A DNA stretch of 64,000 bases, taken from contig CP099988.1 of NCBI GenBank assembly GCA_024167805.1, positions 186,001 to 250,000 of the forward strand, given 5' to 3'. Of the stretch, positions 10,303 through 20,411 are shown piece after piece (position 1 is the first letter of the stretch; every line of letters begins with the position of its first letter). Position numbers and translations under genes: made by a program. The DNA comes from Methanobacterium sp. ERen5. Lineage in GTDB: Archaea > Methanobacteriota > Methanobacteria > Methanobacteriales > Methanobacteriaceae. The notes under the pieces are model-generated. The model worked only from the letters and a program-made list of their open reading frames with translations, was not told the origin of the DNA and searched no databases.

Positions 10303-10585
10303 AATCTTTTTAAGAGAAGGAAAGATTTTAATTGTGGTATAAAATCTTTCACCTATTCCCATTAGTTTTTATTTTGTAGTTTTTGTTGTTAATTCCAATT
10401 CCAATTTTTTATATAATAATCTCGTGATTTAGTTAAGATAGAAATTTTAATCTACTAAAAAGTATAGAAATAAATGTGCATCAAATAATTGAAAATCTTG
10501 ATTTAAATTTAATAATGTAGTAAAATATTTTAGAACTAGATTTTTAAGCATTTTTAACTGTTAAAATAATTTTAGGAGTAGTACT

Positions 10586-10996
10586 ATGAGTATTGAACCA
10601 ATTAAAGTTCTAATGATAGAAGATAATAGGGGAGATTACCAATTAATACTCAAATTGCTTGAAAAAAGTGAAAATGCTCAATTTGAGCTCGTTCATTCCC
10701 CGAGATTGAAAAGTGGGGTTGAATTGTTGGAAAATAACAGCTTCGATGTAATCTTACTAGATCTTGGCCTGCCGGATAGTAATGGATTAGACTCTTTCAA
10801 CGTTATTTTAAAGAAACATCCTGAAATTCCCACAATAATTTTGACAGGTCTTGCAAATGAAGAAACAGGAATAAAAGCCATTAAATATGGAGCTCAGGAC
10901 TACCTGGTTAAAGGTGAATTCAATGGAAAACTTTTAGTCAGAGCAATTCAATATGCCATAGAACGAAAAAAATTGGAAGGGCTGTTTGTTTACTGA
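10586..10996 (+). CDS. single-domain response regulator receiver protein
   Basis: The 136-residue protein is only a receiver domain. It has the acidic pair in MIEDNRGD, the phospho-acceptor Asp in ILLDLGLPD, the T of ILTGLANEETG and the conserved Lys in YLVKGEF. The RGDYQLI sequence after the acidic pair is typical of receiver proteins that pair with PAS histidine kinases in Methanobacteriales. With no output domain it must act by protein contact. The kinases at 5886 and 14176 are possible partners, by inference only. A GGAG site lies 9-10 bases before the ATG. Confidence 0.9.
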   Translation: MSIEPIKVLMIEDNRGDYQLILKLLEKSENAQFELVHSPRLKSGVELLENNSFDVILLDLGLPDSNGLDSFNVILKKHPEIPTIILTGLANEETGIKAIKYGAQDYLVKGEFNGKLLVRAIQYAIERKKLEGLFVY

Positions 10997-11121
10997 ATTA
11001 TTTATTTTACAAGCCCTTAATTTAATTTTTTTATCTAATTTATATTAATTCGAATTAGAAAATAGGATTAAATCTCTAAATTTATACTCAGAAGAGATAA
11101 ATAAAGGGAAATAAAAAAGTT

Positions 11122-11391
11122 TTAACTCTCTGTAATTGGTATTTTCCAAAGGTATCCAACTTTTTTACCTTTTTCCTGCTTATTTTTGCCCTTCTTCTTT
11201 TTTACATGAGCTTCACTGCCTTCCCATGAACCAACAGTTTGATCTAGGTACTTGGCAATTTCTTCATTGTATTTTTTAGTACCTATGGTGTAGGTCTCTG
11301 TCTCGTTATGAATGTAGCTTATACCTTCGCCTTTTTCTTCCATAACCTTAGTTATTTCCATTAATTTTTTGTAAAACTTTTCAGACATCAT
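11122..11391 (-). CDS. hypothetical protein, charged, about 89 aa
   Basis: I do not recognise this protein. From ATG 11391 it reads MMSEKFYKKLMEI and continues with a helix, a Y/T-rich middle (SYIHNETETYTIGTKKY) and a Lys-rich tract KKKKGKNKQEKGKK before a hydrophobic end. The start is chosen because AGGAGA lies 10 bases upstream. An upstream TTG at 11415 is in frame but would place that ribosome site inside the gene. No membrane segment is seen. It is isolated, on the strand opposite to both neighbours. Confidence 0.5.
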   Translation of the reverse strand: MMSEKFYKKLMEITKVMEEKGEGISYIHNETETYTIGTKKYNEEIAKYLDQTVGSWEGSEAHVKKKKGKNKQEKGKKVGYLWKIPITES

Positions 11392-11782
11392 TTTTACGTC
11401 TTCTCCTATTGGCAAGATTTCTTCAATAAATATGAAGTATTTTAAAAAATACGATATATTCTCAACATGCTACATTAATATTAGTATGTGCATCAAATCT
11501 CTGATTATTATATATAGATTTACATGGATTAATGCTTCGATCAAAATCCGACTTAAACCATGAAAAATGTCCAAACATCGTGAAATATCTGTAAAAAATC
11601 ATATTAGTTCGAGTACAAGTATTATTTTACCATATATAGTGTTTTATAAATGTGTAAATGATTGTTTTATCATTATTCAAATATTAAATTCAAAGTACAT
11701 TTCTAAAATGAAGTACATAGTATATAGTAGTAACGGATAACAAAAAAAATTTGTTTAAAATATACTTTTGGAGGTGTTAGTT
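11392..11782. other. 390-base intergenic region, divergent promoters
   Basis: The stretch separates two divergently transcribed small genes and is very AT-rich. TATA-like blocks are seen near 11508-11516 (TTATATATAG) and near 11716-11726 (AGTATATAGT). The latter is placed about 60 bases upstream of the TTG start at 11783. I see no further reading frame or strong hairpin. Confidence 0.4.
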
Positions 11783-12055
11783 TTGGAACCCGAACCAATA
11801 TCTGGTATCGTGAAGGGTTGTAAAGTGATATGTCAACCCAAAGAACTCAAAGAATATGGTGAAGGAGTAAAAGTTGTTGTTGTCTCTGAAAAATTGTTTT
11901 CAAAACTTTTGAGTAGCTTATCCGAGATGGAAGAAGATTTAATGAGATTAAACGAGTTACATCTAGATGATACCGTGAAAAACATCGAAAAAGTGAGACT
12001 GAAGATCGAAAACAACTTGAAGGAACTTTCCTACAGTGAATACCTTGAGGACTAA
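11783..12055 (+). CDS. hypothetical protein with C-terminal coiled coil, about 90 aa
   Basis: The start is TTG 11783, because GGAGGTG at 11770-11776 is 6 bases upstream; an upstream in-frame TTG at 11768 would overlap that site. The product begins MEPEPISGIVKG, has a beta-rich front (CKVICQPKELKEYG, VKVVVVSEKLF), then a long amphipathic helix region (SEMEEDLMRLNEL, KNIEKVRLKIENNLKEL). It is soluble and acidic. I do not know a function. A TATA-like element at about 11716-11726 fits its transcription. Confidence 0.6.
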   Translation: MEPEPISGIVKGCKVICQPKELKEYGEGVKVVVVSEKLFSKLLSSLSEMEEDLMRLNELHLDDTVKNIEKVRLKIENNLKELSYSEYLED

Positions 12056-12193
12056 AAAAGAATTGAAAATTAAATTATCAGATTATTCAATATTTAAATT
12101 AATTTCACATTGGCTATCTGAAATGTTTCCAATTCATTTTATAAAGTAATGTAGAATATTTTTATTGATCCATAAATGATTAGAGGATAAATA

Positions 12194-12694
12194 TCAATCA
12201 ATTTTCAACCTTAAAATGTTTTTCTGTTTTTTAGGTAGTTTAATCGTTAATACTGCATCGTTATAGGTTCCCTCTGCATCTTTGGCCATAATCTTTGTTG
12301 GTAACTTTATAGATCTGCGTATTTTGCCGTAACTTCTCTCCCTAAGGATATAATTGACATTTTCAGTGTTTTCACCGTGCATTTCAGCACATATATCCAC
12401 ACTGTCTTCGCTGATGGCAATTTCTATATCCTGATTTTTTAACCTTGGAAGATCTGCTATGATGGTTATGGAATCTGTTGATTCAATGACATCCACCAGA
12501 GTTCTCTTGTTGAATATGGAATAATCTGAGATCATTTGACTAAATTCTTCTTGTTTATCCTTTAATGTTGAGAGAATATCATTTATTGATCGTTCTGATG
12601 TTTTAAATTCATCTTCAACTTCTGATTCTTCTTCTACAATATCTTCTTCTGTGGCTGTTTCATTTGGTTTCAGTTTCAAATTCTTTTCAGACAT
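12194..12694 (-). CDS. Hsp20/alpha-crystallin family small heat-shock protein
   Basis: An acidic N-terminal arm (ATEEDIVEEESEVEDEF) of about 60 residues leads into an alpha-crystallin domain: ITIIADLPRLKNQDIEIAIS, then ERSYGKIRRSIKLPTKI and the ending AVLTIKLPKKQ. This is an ATP-independent holdase that binds unfolding proteins as oligomers. ATG 12694 is preferred because TAGGTG ends 7 bases before it; two further in-frame starts upstream (GTG 12703, ATG 12700) overlap that site. It is diverged from the CDF exporter gene. The ending lacks an obvious I-x-I tail. A second, frameshifted Hsp20 lies at 29642-30063. Confidence 0.88.
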   Translation of the reverse strand: MSEKNLKLKPNETATEEDIVEEESEVEDEFKTSERSINDILSTLKDKQEEFSQMISDYSIFNKRTLVDVIESTDSITIIADLPRLKNQDIEIAISEDSVDICAEMHGENTENVNYILRERSYGKIRRSIKLPTKIMAKDAEGTYNDAVLTIKLPKKQKNILRLKID

Positions 12695-12888
12695 TTTCAT
12701 CACCTACAAAAACACTCAATTTTCTGTTCATTATTAATATTTACATTGAACCTATTAATTATTCTGATTAATTCTAAAATTCTTCAAAAAACAATCAATG
12801 AATTAATTATCATAAATAATAAATAGTATGGTATAATAACCCTATATTTCCTAAAAATTATTGAACTAATATTAGAATGGTGATTGTA

Positions 12889-13797
12889 TTGGAAAATCAA
12901 GATGATCTTCGTGAGCGAGTTGGGAGAAAAGCATCAACAGTGGCCATAGCTGGAAATATTTTTCTCACAATTTTCAATTTTGTTATAGGCACATTATCAG
13001 GAAGTAGTGCACTAATAGCAGAATCTGCACACACGTTGTCCGATGTGCTCACATCGATAATAGCATTTGTTGGTTTTAAAATTGGTATGAAACCTGCAGA
13101 TGAAGATCATCAGTATGGTCACGGAAGGGCAGAACCATTGGTAAGTTTGGTTATAGTTGTTTTTCTGGTTATTGTGGCCTACGAAATTCTTTCGGGTGTT
13201 TACATTAAATTAATATCAGGAAATCCATTGGTTGCACCAGACCTCATAGCTGCAGTTATGGCCTTGGTTGGAATTTTGACTAATGTTGTTCTTACCAAAT
13301 ATCTTCTTAGTGCAGGAGAAAAGATACATAGCCCTGCAATAATAGCAGATGGTCAGCATCAAAAGGTGGACATATTTTCATGTATTGCCATACTTGTAGG
13401 GGTTTTGGGTTCCCAATTGGGTTACACATTTTTAGATCCTTTGGTAGCTGTTGTTATAGCATTAATAGTGATAAAAACAGCTATTCAACTTGGTATTGAT
13501 AATGTAAATATTTTAATGGGTAAACTTCCATCCAATAACATCATAAAAGAAATTGAAAATACCTCAAGGAAAGTTTCAGGTGTTAAGGGTGTGCATGGAA
13601 TTAGAATAAATCCCATGGGCCCCTATTGTTCAGCAGTACTCCATATTGAACTTAGTGGAGAATTGAAACTTAAAGAAGCTCATGTTATTGCCCATAATGT
13701 AGAACATGAAATATTAACCAATGTTTCTCTAATTAAAATCGCAACAGTCCATTTATGTCCTCATGAAGAAGAATGTGACACAGAAGATTTGTTATAA
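12889..13797 (+). CDS. cation diffusion facilitator (CDF) metal/H+ antiporter
   Basis: The transmembrane part has six helices with paired metal-site motifs: AESAHTLSDVLTS in TM2 and DGQHQKVDIFSC in TM5, giving the usual H/D-D-x-x-x-D sites. The HQYGHGRAEP loop and the C-terminal cytoplasmic ferredoxin-like domain (VKGVHGIRINPMGPYCSAVLHIEL) complete the family. The protein exports Zn2+, Fe2+, Mn2+ or a similar divalent metal. The specificity is not clear; the His/Asp TM2 site is often Zn/Fe. The likely start is TTG 12889 with AATGGTGA 6 bases upstream; ATG 12877 is the alternative. The C-terminus ends in a HLCPHEEEC motif that may bind metal. Confidence 0.9.
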   Translation: MENQDDLRERVGRKASTVAIAGNIFLTIFNFVIGTLSGSSALIAESAHTLSDVLTSIIAFVGFKIGMKPADEDHQYGHGRAEPLVSLVIVVFLVIVAYEILSGVYIKLISGNPLVAPDLIAAVMALVGILTNVVLTKYLLSAGEKIHSPAIIADGQHQKVDIFSCIAILVGVLGSQLGYTFLDPLVAVVIALIVIKTAIQLGIDNVNILMGKLPSNNIIKEIENTSRKVSGVKGVHGIRINPMGPYCSAVLHIELSGELKLKEAHVIAHNVEHEILTNVSLIKIATVHLCPHEEECDTEDLL

Positions 13798-14175
13798 ATT
13801 GATTTAAACCGTGACAAATTCCTTATTACTTGCTTTTCTTTGCTTGCATCAATTGCATAATAATGTGATGAGAAAATTTCTGAATTATCCCGGAAAAAAG
13901 GGTTTCAATATACAAAAAAACAAATAAATTTTTTTTGAGTGTTTATTTAACCATCCTAATTGTCAGTTTTCCTGATTATTTTAAGATTAATAATTAAAAT
14001 ATAATTAACCAACTTAAATCCACTGCAATACATGGTACAGAAATCTAAAGATTAAAATAGGATAAAAGACTAAAATATATATCGTATTGTATTGAATTAC
14101 TCTAATTACATGTTAACATAAAACTTTGATAATTGTTCGGGTCTTCATATTCTATAGACCAGTTAGGAGTTGTAT
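13798..14175. other. 378-base intergenic region, nothing clear
   Basis: No credible reading frame or RNA is seen. The stretch is AT-rich. A TATA-like AAAATATATATCG lies near 14072-14084 and is well placed to drive the kinase gene. TTTTTTTT at 13929-13936 could end transcription of the CDF gene. Confidence 0.4.
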
Positions 14176-15852
14176 ATGACAGAAAATTATGGAATATATG
14201 CCATACTGCTGCTGATATCAACATCCATAACACTTTATATATCATTTTACAGTTGGAATAAACGTTTAAATCCAAATGCATATTTATTTTCACTTGTGAT
14301 GGGTGCAGTATCAATTTGGTCGATTTGTGAAGCCTTGCAAATGGCATCAGCAGGCATAGATATTAAGATCCTCTGGAATCAATTGAGCTACGTTGGAATC
14401 GTTTTTGTAGGTCCATTTTTCCTATTGTTCACCATGAGTTACACCGATAACAAGAAGTATCTCAATAAAAAATTTGCAGCTCTACTTTCAATAGTACCCC
14501 TTTTGATCCTAGTATTAATTGCAACCAACCCATGGTATGGGTTGATCTGGCCCAGTGTAACACCAACCTCAAACGATCCCATGGCTTTACTTGTATATGG
14601 TAGAGGTATCGGATTTTTCATTAACATTGCTTACACCTATATTTTGCTTGGTGCAGGAGTGCTCTTGCTCCTACAGTCTATAATCCGAAATCCTAAAGTA
14701 TTCCAAAAACAAGCTTTGATGATACTGTTCGCTACCATAATTCCAATCTTTGCAAACGTGGTTTACTTGTTTGGTTACAGTCCTGTGATAGGTCTGGATC
14801 CTACTCCATTTGCCTTCACTTTATCTGGTGTCTTAGTTGCCTACAGTATCTTCAAATACAAACTCCTAGATATTGTACCAATCGCCTACAAAAAACTATT
14901 CAACAAAATGGGAAGTGGCGCATTAGTAATAGATTCTGAAAGGGGCATAGTGGATATTAACAGATCAGCCATGGAAATATTAAAAATAAAGTCAAATTTT
15001 GAGGGGGAAAATGTTGAAGAAACTTTAACCCAATTTAAAGAACTTTACCCACTCCAGAAAATTCCTAATGAGAGTAAAAAGGAAATTGAAATTGAAACCC
15101 CTGAAAAAATATGGCTTGACACGTTGGTAACTTCCCTTGAAAATAAAAAACAACACATTGGATGGCTGATCACATTCAGCAACATTAGTGTAAGGAAAAA
15201 AGCTGAAGAATCTATCCAAAAATCCTTAGAAGAAAAGGAAATGCTTCTAAAAGAAATTCATCACCGTGTGAAAAACAATTTAATGGTCATATCAAGTCTT
15301 TTAAGTCTTCAATCCCGTTATATTAAAGATGAAGTATCTAAGAATATTTTTAAAGAATCACAAAACAGGGCCAGATCAATGGCACTCATCCATGAGCTCC
15401 TTTATCAGTCCACTGACCTAAAAAGAATCGACTTTGGAAAGTTTATCAATACATTGACAGGCGAACTCTACAGGATCTACATCTCCAATCAAAACCTTAT
15501 TAAACTCAACGTGGATGTAAAATCAGTTATGGTAGATATAAACACGGCCATACCATTAGGACTAATTGTTAATGAGTTGGTTTCAAATTCAATGAAGCAT
15601 GCATTTCCAGATGGAAGAAATGGTAACATTGAGATCAAATTTTGTTCAGCGGATGATAACTATACTTTGGTGGTTGAAGATGATGGTGTAGGTTTTCCAG
15701 AAGATATTGATTTGGACAATACAGATTCACTTGGATTAAGAATTGTTAACAGTTTAACTGAACAGATTGATGGAGAATTACTCCTTGATAAAACCAGTGG
15801 AAGCAAATTCATTATTAAATTTAAGGAAGAATGTTATGAAGAAGATGTTTAG
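14176..15852 (+). CDS. 7TM-sensor histidine kinase (HisKA_2 type)
   Basis: The protein is about 558 residues. The N-terminal 230 residues form seven hydrophobic helices of the histidine-kinase N-terminal 7TM type. A PAS-like module follows (GALVIDSERGIVDINRSAMEIL, about 245-345), then a HisKA_2 dimerisation motif with phospho-acceptor in KEIHHRVKNNLMVISSLL, and a HATPase domain (NELVSNSMKHAF, DDGVGFP, GLRIVNSL). ATG 14176 is preferred over TTG 14170 because TAGGAG at 14164-14169 is 6 bases upstream. It is a membrane sensor of an unknown signal. The frame stays intact, unlike the kinase at 5886. The DUF4326 gene follows 25 bases later, probably in one transcript. Confidence 0.9.
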   Translation: MTENYGIYAILLLISTSITLYISFYSWNKRLNPNAYLFSLVMGAVSIWSICEALQMASAGIDIKILWNQLSYVGIVFVGPFFLLFTMSYTDNKKYLNKKFAALLSIVPLLILVLIATNPWYGLIWPSVTPTSNDPMALLVYGRGIGFFINIAYTYILLGAGVLLLLQSIIRNPKVFQKQALMILFATIIPIFANVVYLFGYSPVIGLDPTPFAFTLSGVLVAYSIFKYKLLDIVPIAYKKLFNKMGSGALVIDSERGIVDINRSAMEILKIKSNFEGENVEETLTQFKELYPLQKIPNESKKEIEIETPEKIWLDTLVTSLENKKQHIGWLITFSNISVRKKAEESIQKSLEEKEMLLKEIHHRVKNNLMVISSLLSLQSRYIKDEVSKNIFKESQNRARSMALIHELLYQSTDLKRIDFGKFINTLTGELYRIYISNQNLIKLNVDVKSVMVDINTAIPLGLIVNELVSNSMKHAFPDGRNGNIEIKFCSADDNYTLVVEDDGVGFPEDIDLDNTDSLGLRIVNSLTEQIDGELLLDKTSGSKFIIKFKEECYEEDV

Positions 15853-15877
15853 ACAATTAACAACCAGGGGGAATTAA

Positions 15878-16189
15878 ATGACAATAAGGGTTAGAAATAA
15901 AAAAACTTGGGAAAATGAAGGTGGAGAATTTGTTGAATATGTTGGAAAGGGTTCTGTGCTTGAAAATCCATATACACATGGTTGTCGTAGAAAATTGAAG
16001 GATCAATATAAATCCTACCTTACCAAGTTAAATGAAGACAGTCCAGAATGGAAAAGAATAAACGAGTTGAAAGAGCTTCATGAAACTGGTGTAGATCTGA
16101 ACCTTCTATGTTCATGTTACCCCGATCCCTGCCATTCCAATGTTATAAGCGATGCAATTACAGGTAAGATCAAACCAAAGAAGGATTAA
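15878..16189 (+). CDS. DUF4326 family protein
   Basis: The 103-residue protein has the DUF4326 pattern: an early strand EYVGKGSVLENPY, a helix of Arg/Lys (RRKLKDQYKSYLTKL), and the metal-binding-like end LLCSCYPDPCHSNVI with Cys-x-Cys and CH. The function of the family is unknown; members often lie in mobile or DNA-processing contexts. Here it follows a sensor kinase with 25 bases between, and GGGGG lies 7 bases before the ATG. Nothing nearby suggests a phage. Confidence 0.75.
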   Translation: MTIRVRNKKTWENEGGEFVEYVGKGSVLENPYTHGCRRKLKDQYKSYLTKLNEDSPEWKRINELKELHETGVDLNLLCSCYPDPCHSNVISDAITGKIKPKKD

Positions 16190-16279
16190 CAAATAATCCT
16201 CATTTTGATCTCCTTGAATTAATTAAACCCATATTTATTTCCTGTTCCACTTTTTGATAGAATAATCCATAAAATTGTA

Positions 16280-16749
16280 TCAGTACCCATTTAGGGTTTC
16301 ATTGATCTCAGTTTTCAGATCTGAATCGAAACTGGTAAAAGAATTAATTCTGATTAAAATATCGTTTTGGTTGATTTTACCTTCAAAAACGTCCTTTTTT
16401 GCGGTGTCAATTTTATTTAAAGCGTTTACTGTCATGTTTCGATTCTTTAAAACCGCATTTAATTGTTTATTTTTTCTTCCATGGATATTGTTCCAGAGTT
16501 GTACTTAGATTCTATACTATCAACTTGGGAGTTGTAGAGTGAATTTGCATAGTCTATTAATACGCTGTTTTGAATGTCTATGGATCCAATTACATCGGTA
16601 TCATTCGGACTATCAATAAATTTTGTGAGTGTTTTACCTGTGTAAATTGAATAATCATGAACGAAGTATGTTATTAATGAAGCTGCTATTACACATAATG
16701 CAATGACCATGATCAAAAGATTTTTCGAGTTTTTTAGATTCATCAGCAA
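16280..16749 (-). pseudogene. membrane-anchored hypothetical protein, interrupted by one frameshift
   Basis: From ATG 16749 an N-terminal anchor (NLLIMVIALCVIAASLITYF) leads to an extracytoplasmic helical domain. The frame ends early at 16459. If one A is restored on the coding strand (T6 at 16470-16475 on the plus strand), the reading runs on through LNAVLKNRNMTVNALNKI and ends at 16280 with SFDSDLKTEINETLNGY, giving 156 residues. The joined frame is uninterrupted and helical throughout. The product is unknown. It is convergent with DUF4326. Confidence 0.6.
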
Positions 16750-16939
16750 ATTGTTTGGTACATCGTATTAATTAAATGTAGTGATCCTTCACATCCAAAG
16801 ATCGATAAATTTATATATGGATCAGTACGATCATTATAGGGTCATAAAAAAACCATCTTAAAAGGTCCAGAAATAGTTATAGAAAATATAAAGATTAAAT
16901 ATGTCTTAATAATCTAAACAAACTGTTAGGGTGATTTAT

Positions 16940-17596
16940 TTGTATGTGGTAATCATGGGTGGTGGTCGACTAGGCCTGAAACTGGCCAAAGAATTGATTT
17001 TTGATGGGCATGATTTAACTTTAATTGAACAGGATGAAGCAAAATGCAACTTCCTAACATCCGAAATTGATGAACCTGTTTTGTGTGGAAACGCCACGGA
17101 TAAAATTACACTCAAAAATGCAGAAATTTCAGATGCTGATGCATTTGTGGCTGCCACAGGTAACGATGAAACCAATCTTCTAGCAGCCTTAATGGCCAAA
17201 AAGTTAGGTGCGAAAAAGATTATTGCCAGATTAAACGAACCACAACATGAACCCATTTTTGTTTCAAACAATTTTATCACAGTTGTAGTACCTGAAACCA
17301 TCGAAGCAGGGTACCTAGAAAAGCTTGTTTTAAAACCTAAAGTTGCAGATCTCTTCGTAGTGGATCATGGTAATGGAGAATTATTAGAACTTGAATTAAA
17401 CAATTCCAAGTTAATAGGAAAGACTGTGGGTGAAATGAACTCTCAGGAAGATTTTTTCATCTGCGGTATCTACGATAAACAGAGATCAGAAGTAAACATA
17501 GCCAATTATAGTACATTAATCACAAAAAACTGTAAATTAATAGTTTTAACCAAAAAAGAAGCTGTTGGAAAGGTTTTAAAACTATTTACTAACTAA
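16940..17596 (+). CDS. trkA: TrkA potassium-channel regulatory subunit (RCK), first copy
   Basis: About 218 residues: a RCK_N Rossmann domain beginning YVVIMGGGRLGLKLAKEL (GxGxxG for NAD(H) or ATP), the acidic ribose-binding E of TLIEQDEAKC, the ATGNDETNLLAALMAKK motif, and a C-terminal RCK_C domain with VGEMNSQEDFFICGIYD. It sits on the cytoplasmic face of TrkH and gates K+ uptake in response to nucleotides. TTG 16940 is chosen because AGGGTGA is about 6 bases upstream. The second copy follows at once and is clearly a tandem duplicate, though diverged. Confidence 0.93.
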   Translation: MYVVIMGGGRLGLKLAKELIFDGHDLTLIEQDEAKCNFLTSEIDEPVLCGNATDKITLKNAEISDADAFVAATGNDETNLLAALMAKKLGAKKIIARLNEPQHEPIFVSNNFITVVVPETIEAGYLEKLVLKPKVADLFVVDHGNGELLELELNNSKLIGKTVGEMNSQEDFFICGIYDKQRSEVNIANYSTLITKNCKLIVLTKKEAVGKVLKLFTN

Positions 17597-17614
17597 TTGT
17601 TTGGAGGAATAATT

Positions 17615-18271
17615 TTGTACGTTGTAATAATGGGAGCAGGTAGAGTAGGAATAAACCTTGCAAATGCCCTTATAAGGGCAGGTTTTGACGTTACAATGAT
17701 TGAAAAGGATCCTGAACTGTGCAACAATGCATCGAACGCACTGGATGCTCTTTTAATCTGTGGAAATGGAACTGACCTCAAAATTCTTGATGAAGCAAAT
17801 GTTTCGGATGCAGATGCATTTGTAGCAGCCACTGGTAACGATGAGGCAAACTTACTTGCATGTATCCTAGTAAAGGAATTTAAACCTAAACAGTTAATTG
17901 CAAGAATTAGTGATCCTGCCCATGAAGATGCATTCCACAAAGTGGGAATAAATGCCACAGTAAGTCCGGAACTCACCGCAGCATCGTACCTAGAAAAACT
18001 CATAATAAGACCAAAAATTGCAGACATGGTAGTACTTGGTAAAGGCAATGCAGAACTAGTTGATATACCAATTGAAAATCATAACATAATTGGCAAAAAA
18101 ATTGGGGATATGAGTCCTAACAAAGACTACGTCATATGTGCAATCTATAAGCCTCCAAATTATGAAATAATAATGCCTGAACCCAACATAACAATTGAAG
18201 AAGGAGATAAAATTTCTATTCTAATCAAAACTCCATCTATAAAGTCTGTTGTAAAAAAATTTATAAAATAA
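17615..18271 (+). CDS. trkA: TrkA potassium-channel regulatory subunit (RCK), second copy
   Basis: About 218 residues with the same architecture: [19 protein letters not shown], the acidic [28 protein letters not shown] and a RCK_C end ([17 protein letters not shown]). The start is TTG 17615, preceded by GGAGGA at 17603-17608. It forms an operon with the first trkA and trkH (47 bases to the next start). Two single-RCK subunits per TrkH may form a hetero-ring where fused two-RCK TrkA proteins are used elsewhere; this is inference. Confidence 0.93.
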   Translation: MYVVIMGAGRVGINLANALIRAGFDVTMIEKDPELCNNASNALDALLICGNGTDLKILDEANVSDADAFVAATGNDEANLLACILVKEFKPKQLIARISDPAHEDAFHKVGINATVSPELTAASYLEKLIIRPKIADMVVLGKGNAELVDIPIENHNIIGKKIGDMSPNKDYVICAIYKPPNYEIIMPEPNITIEEGDKISILIKTPSIKSVVKKFIK

Positions 18272-18318
18272 AATTTGAATCCCATATTAAAACCAAAATA
18301 TGTAAATAAGGTGAATCC

Positions 18319-19802
18319 ATGCATTCCATGAGCAAATTTAGAAGATCAGAAATTTATTCCCTCCTACATTACACAGGATACATCAGTGTTCTTCTGGGTA
18401 TTGTGATGTTGGTTCCAATATTAGTAGCACTAATCTACCATGAATCACATTACATCCTGCCATTTATCTATTCATCCATTATTAGCCTGGTCTTTGGAGT
18501 GGTACTGTACAAATGTTTTTCCAGCGGCACTGAAATCTCGCTTAAAGTTGCAATGCTATTTTCCACTCTCATATGGTTAATAGGATCTGCTATTGCTGCC
18601 CTTCCATTCTATTTATCCGGAGATCTAAGCTATCTAAACGGTTACTTCGAAGCAATGTCAGGTTTTACAACAACAGGATTCAGCATGTACAGTAACCTTG
18701 ATACAGTATCGTACACCATGGACTTCTGGAAAGGATTCATGCAGTGGCTGGGGGTATTGGTATAATAGTAATGGCACTCACTGTACTGTCCTCTTCAAAC
18801 GTGAGTATAATGAGACTGTATTCTGCAGAGGGAAGGGATGAAAGACTTGTTCCAAGCATTAGACATACCACAAGAATCATTCTTTATATCTACCTTTCGT
18901 ACACTGCAGTTTCAATATTATTATTTGTTATAGCTGGAATGCCAATATTTGATTCTATATTCTATGCTTTCACAGCCCTTTCAACTGGCGGATTTGCCAT
19001 GCAAAATGCCAGTATAGGCTATTATCATAGCATCTGGATAGAGTTAGTTGCCATGATCATCATGATAATTGGTGCAACAAACTTCGCACTACACTACACC
19101 GTACTTAAGGGTAATTGGAAAGAATACTTCAAAGACATAGAAACACGTGTATCCTGGCCCCTAATCATACTTGGAACAATCATAGGCACAATATTTCTCT
19201 TCAACACATCAGTTTACGGTCACGACATACTCCTTTCCTTAAGATACTCCGTTTTCCAAGTGGTGTCTGCCCTTACAACCACAGGGCTTCAAACTGCCAC
19301 ACCATCCGACATAACATACCAATGGGAAGGTTTAGGCATATTTATTTTGACCATACTCATGATAGTAGGAGCCGGAGCATGTTCAACAGGCGGAGGAATT
19401 AAATGGATGAGAATAGGTATTCTTTTCAAAGGTTTATGGTGGGAAATTAAATCTTTAATCCTCCCAGAAAGTGCAGTGATATCAAAAAAGATACACCATG
19501 TAAATGATGTTAAAATCGATCAAAAACTCATAAAATTAACAGGCCTGTTTGTATTTAGCTATCTTGTAATCTACTTTGTAAGCATTATTATTGTACTGTT
19601 TTATTATCCAAATGTTTCACAAACCCTGTTTGAGGTAGCATCAGCACTGAGTAATGTAGGATTAGGTTCCGGCCTGTTAACAACGACATCACCGGTTGTT
19701 GTGAAGATCGTTTTCATTATAGATTTCTGGATAGGCAGATTAGAAATCTGGCCCATACTACTATTGTTTGCATTATTAATCCAAAATTCAATTCGAAAAT
19801 AA
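18319..19802 (+). pseudogene. trkH: TrkH potassium uptake membrane subunit, interrupted by one frameshift
   Basis: Frames 18319-18765 and 18744-19802 form one TrkH of 494 residues when one G is restored in the G5 run at 18750-18754, giving QWLGGIGIIVMAL. The four selectivity-filter repeats are all present: SGFTTTGFSM, ALSTGGFAM, ALTTTGLQTA and ALSNVGLGSG. The C-terminal signature GRLEIWPILLLF is also intact. It is the K+-conducting membrane subunit of the Trk system, gated by the two TrkA proteins upstream in the same operon. Since everything except one base is conserved, a sequencing error is more likely than decay. Confidence 0.9.
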
Positions 19803-19846
19803 ACAAACAAATTCAAAATAAGTTCTATACCAATTTTATGGTAAAA

Positions 19847-19863
19847 TTTTTTATATTTTTTTT
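19847..19863 (+). terminator. oligo-T terminator region between trkH and uspA
   Basis: A T-rich tract with two oligo-T runs follows trkH by about 45 bases. Archaeal transcription ends at such oligo-T tracts. It lies between convergent genes. Confidence 0.4.
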
Positions 19864-19967
19864 AACTGTCCCCTAAATTTAATATGAGGGTTAGTATTGT
19901 GTATGTACTGTCACAATTGTTGATTCTAAAAAAAAAGAATAAAGTTTAAAATCTCAGGATAGTAAAT

Positions 19968-20411
19968 TTACGAAATAACATTTACAGGTACTTTGGATTC
20001 TCTGACAACCCTCTCTGTTGTCTGTCCCAATAAAATTTGTTCAATTCCATGTTTACCTGATTTTCCCATTATAACTTGATCAACATCTTCTTCTGCAATG
20101 GTTTTAAGAATTACTTCTGAAGGTTTTCCTTTCTTAATAAGAACACTGAACTTTATATTTTTACAATACCCCTCGCATTGACTTTCTTCAAGTTTGGCCT
20201 TGAAATTTTCCACAGCTTTCTTTCCATCTGCCCTTAGTTCTTCTTCCAGACTTTTTCTTAGGTCTCTTTGTGGTAGTGCATTTAGATAGTAAGTATCAAT
20301 AACATTTAAAACTACAATGTCTGCACCGCTAATATCTGCAAGAGATATGGCGTATTCACCAGCTTTCTCAGAATTCTTTGAACCATCTGTAGGTAACAAT
20401 ATCTTTTTCAT
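19968..20411 (-). CDS. universal stress protein (UspA family)
   Basis: The 147-residue single Usp domain starts [18 protein letters not shown] and ends with the ATP-binding signature [21 protein letters not shown] (G-x2-G-x9-G-T), then SKVPVNVIS. An ATP-binding member is therefore likely. A mid-domain insertion (SQCEGYCKN) carries two cysteines. It converges with trkH; Usp proteins often lie near ion transporters in archaea, but a functional link is unproven. A GAGGA site lies upstream of the ATG. Confidence 0.9.
   Translation of the reverse strand: MKKILLPTDGSKNSEKAGEYAISLADISGADIVVLNVIDTYYLNALPQRDLRKSLEEELRADGKKAVENFKAKLEESQCEGYCKNIKFSVLIKKGKPSEVILKTIAEEDVDQVIMGKSGKHGIEQILLGQTTERVVRESKVPVNVIS

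Noticed and set aside
14100..14175. Possible tRNA near the 7TM kinase gene
   Set aside because: No acceptor stem, TPsiC loop or CCA end could be found.
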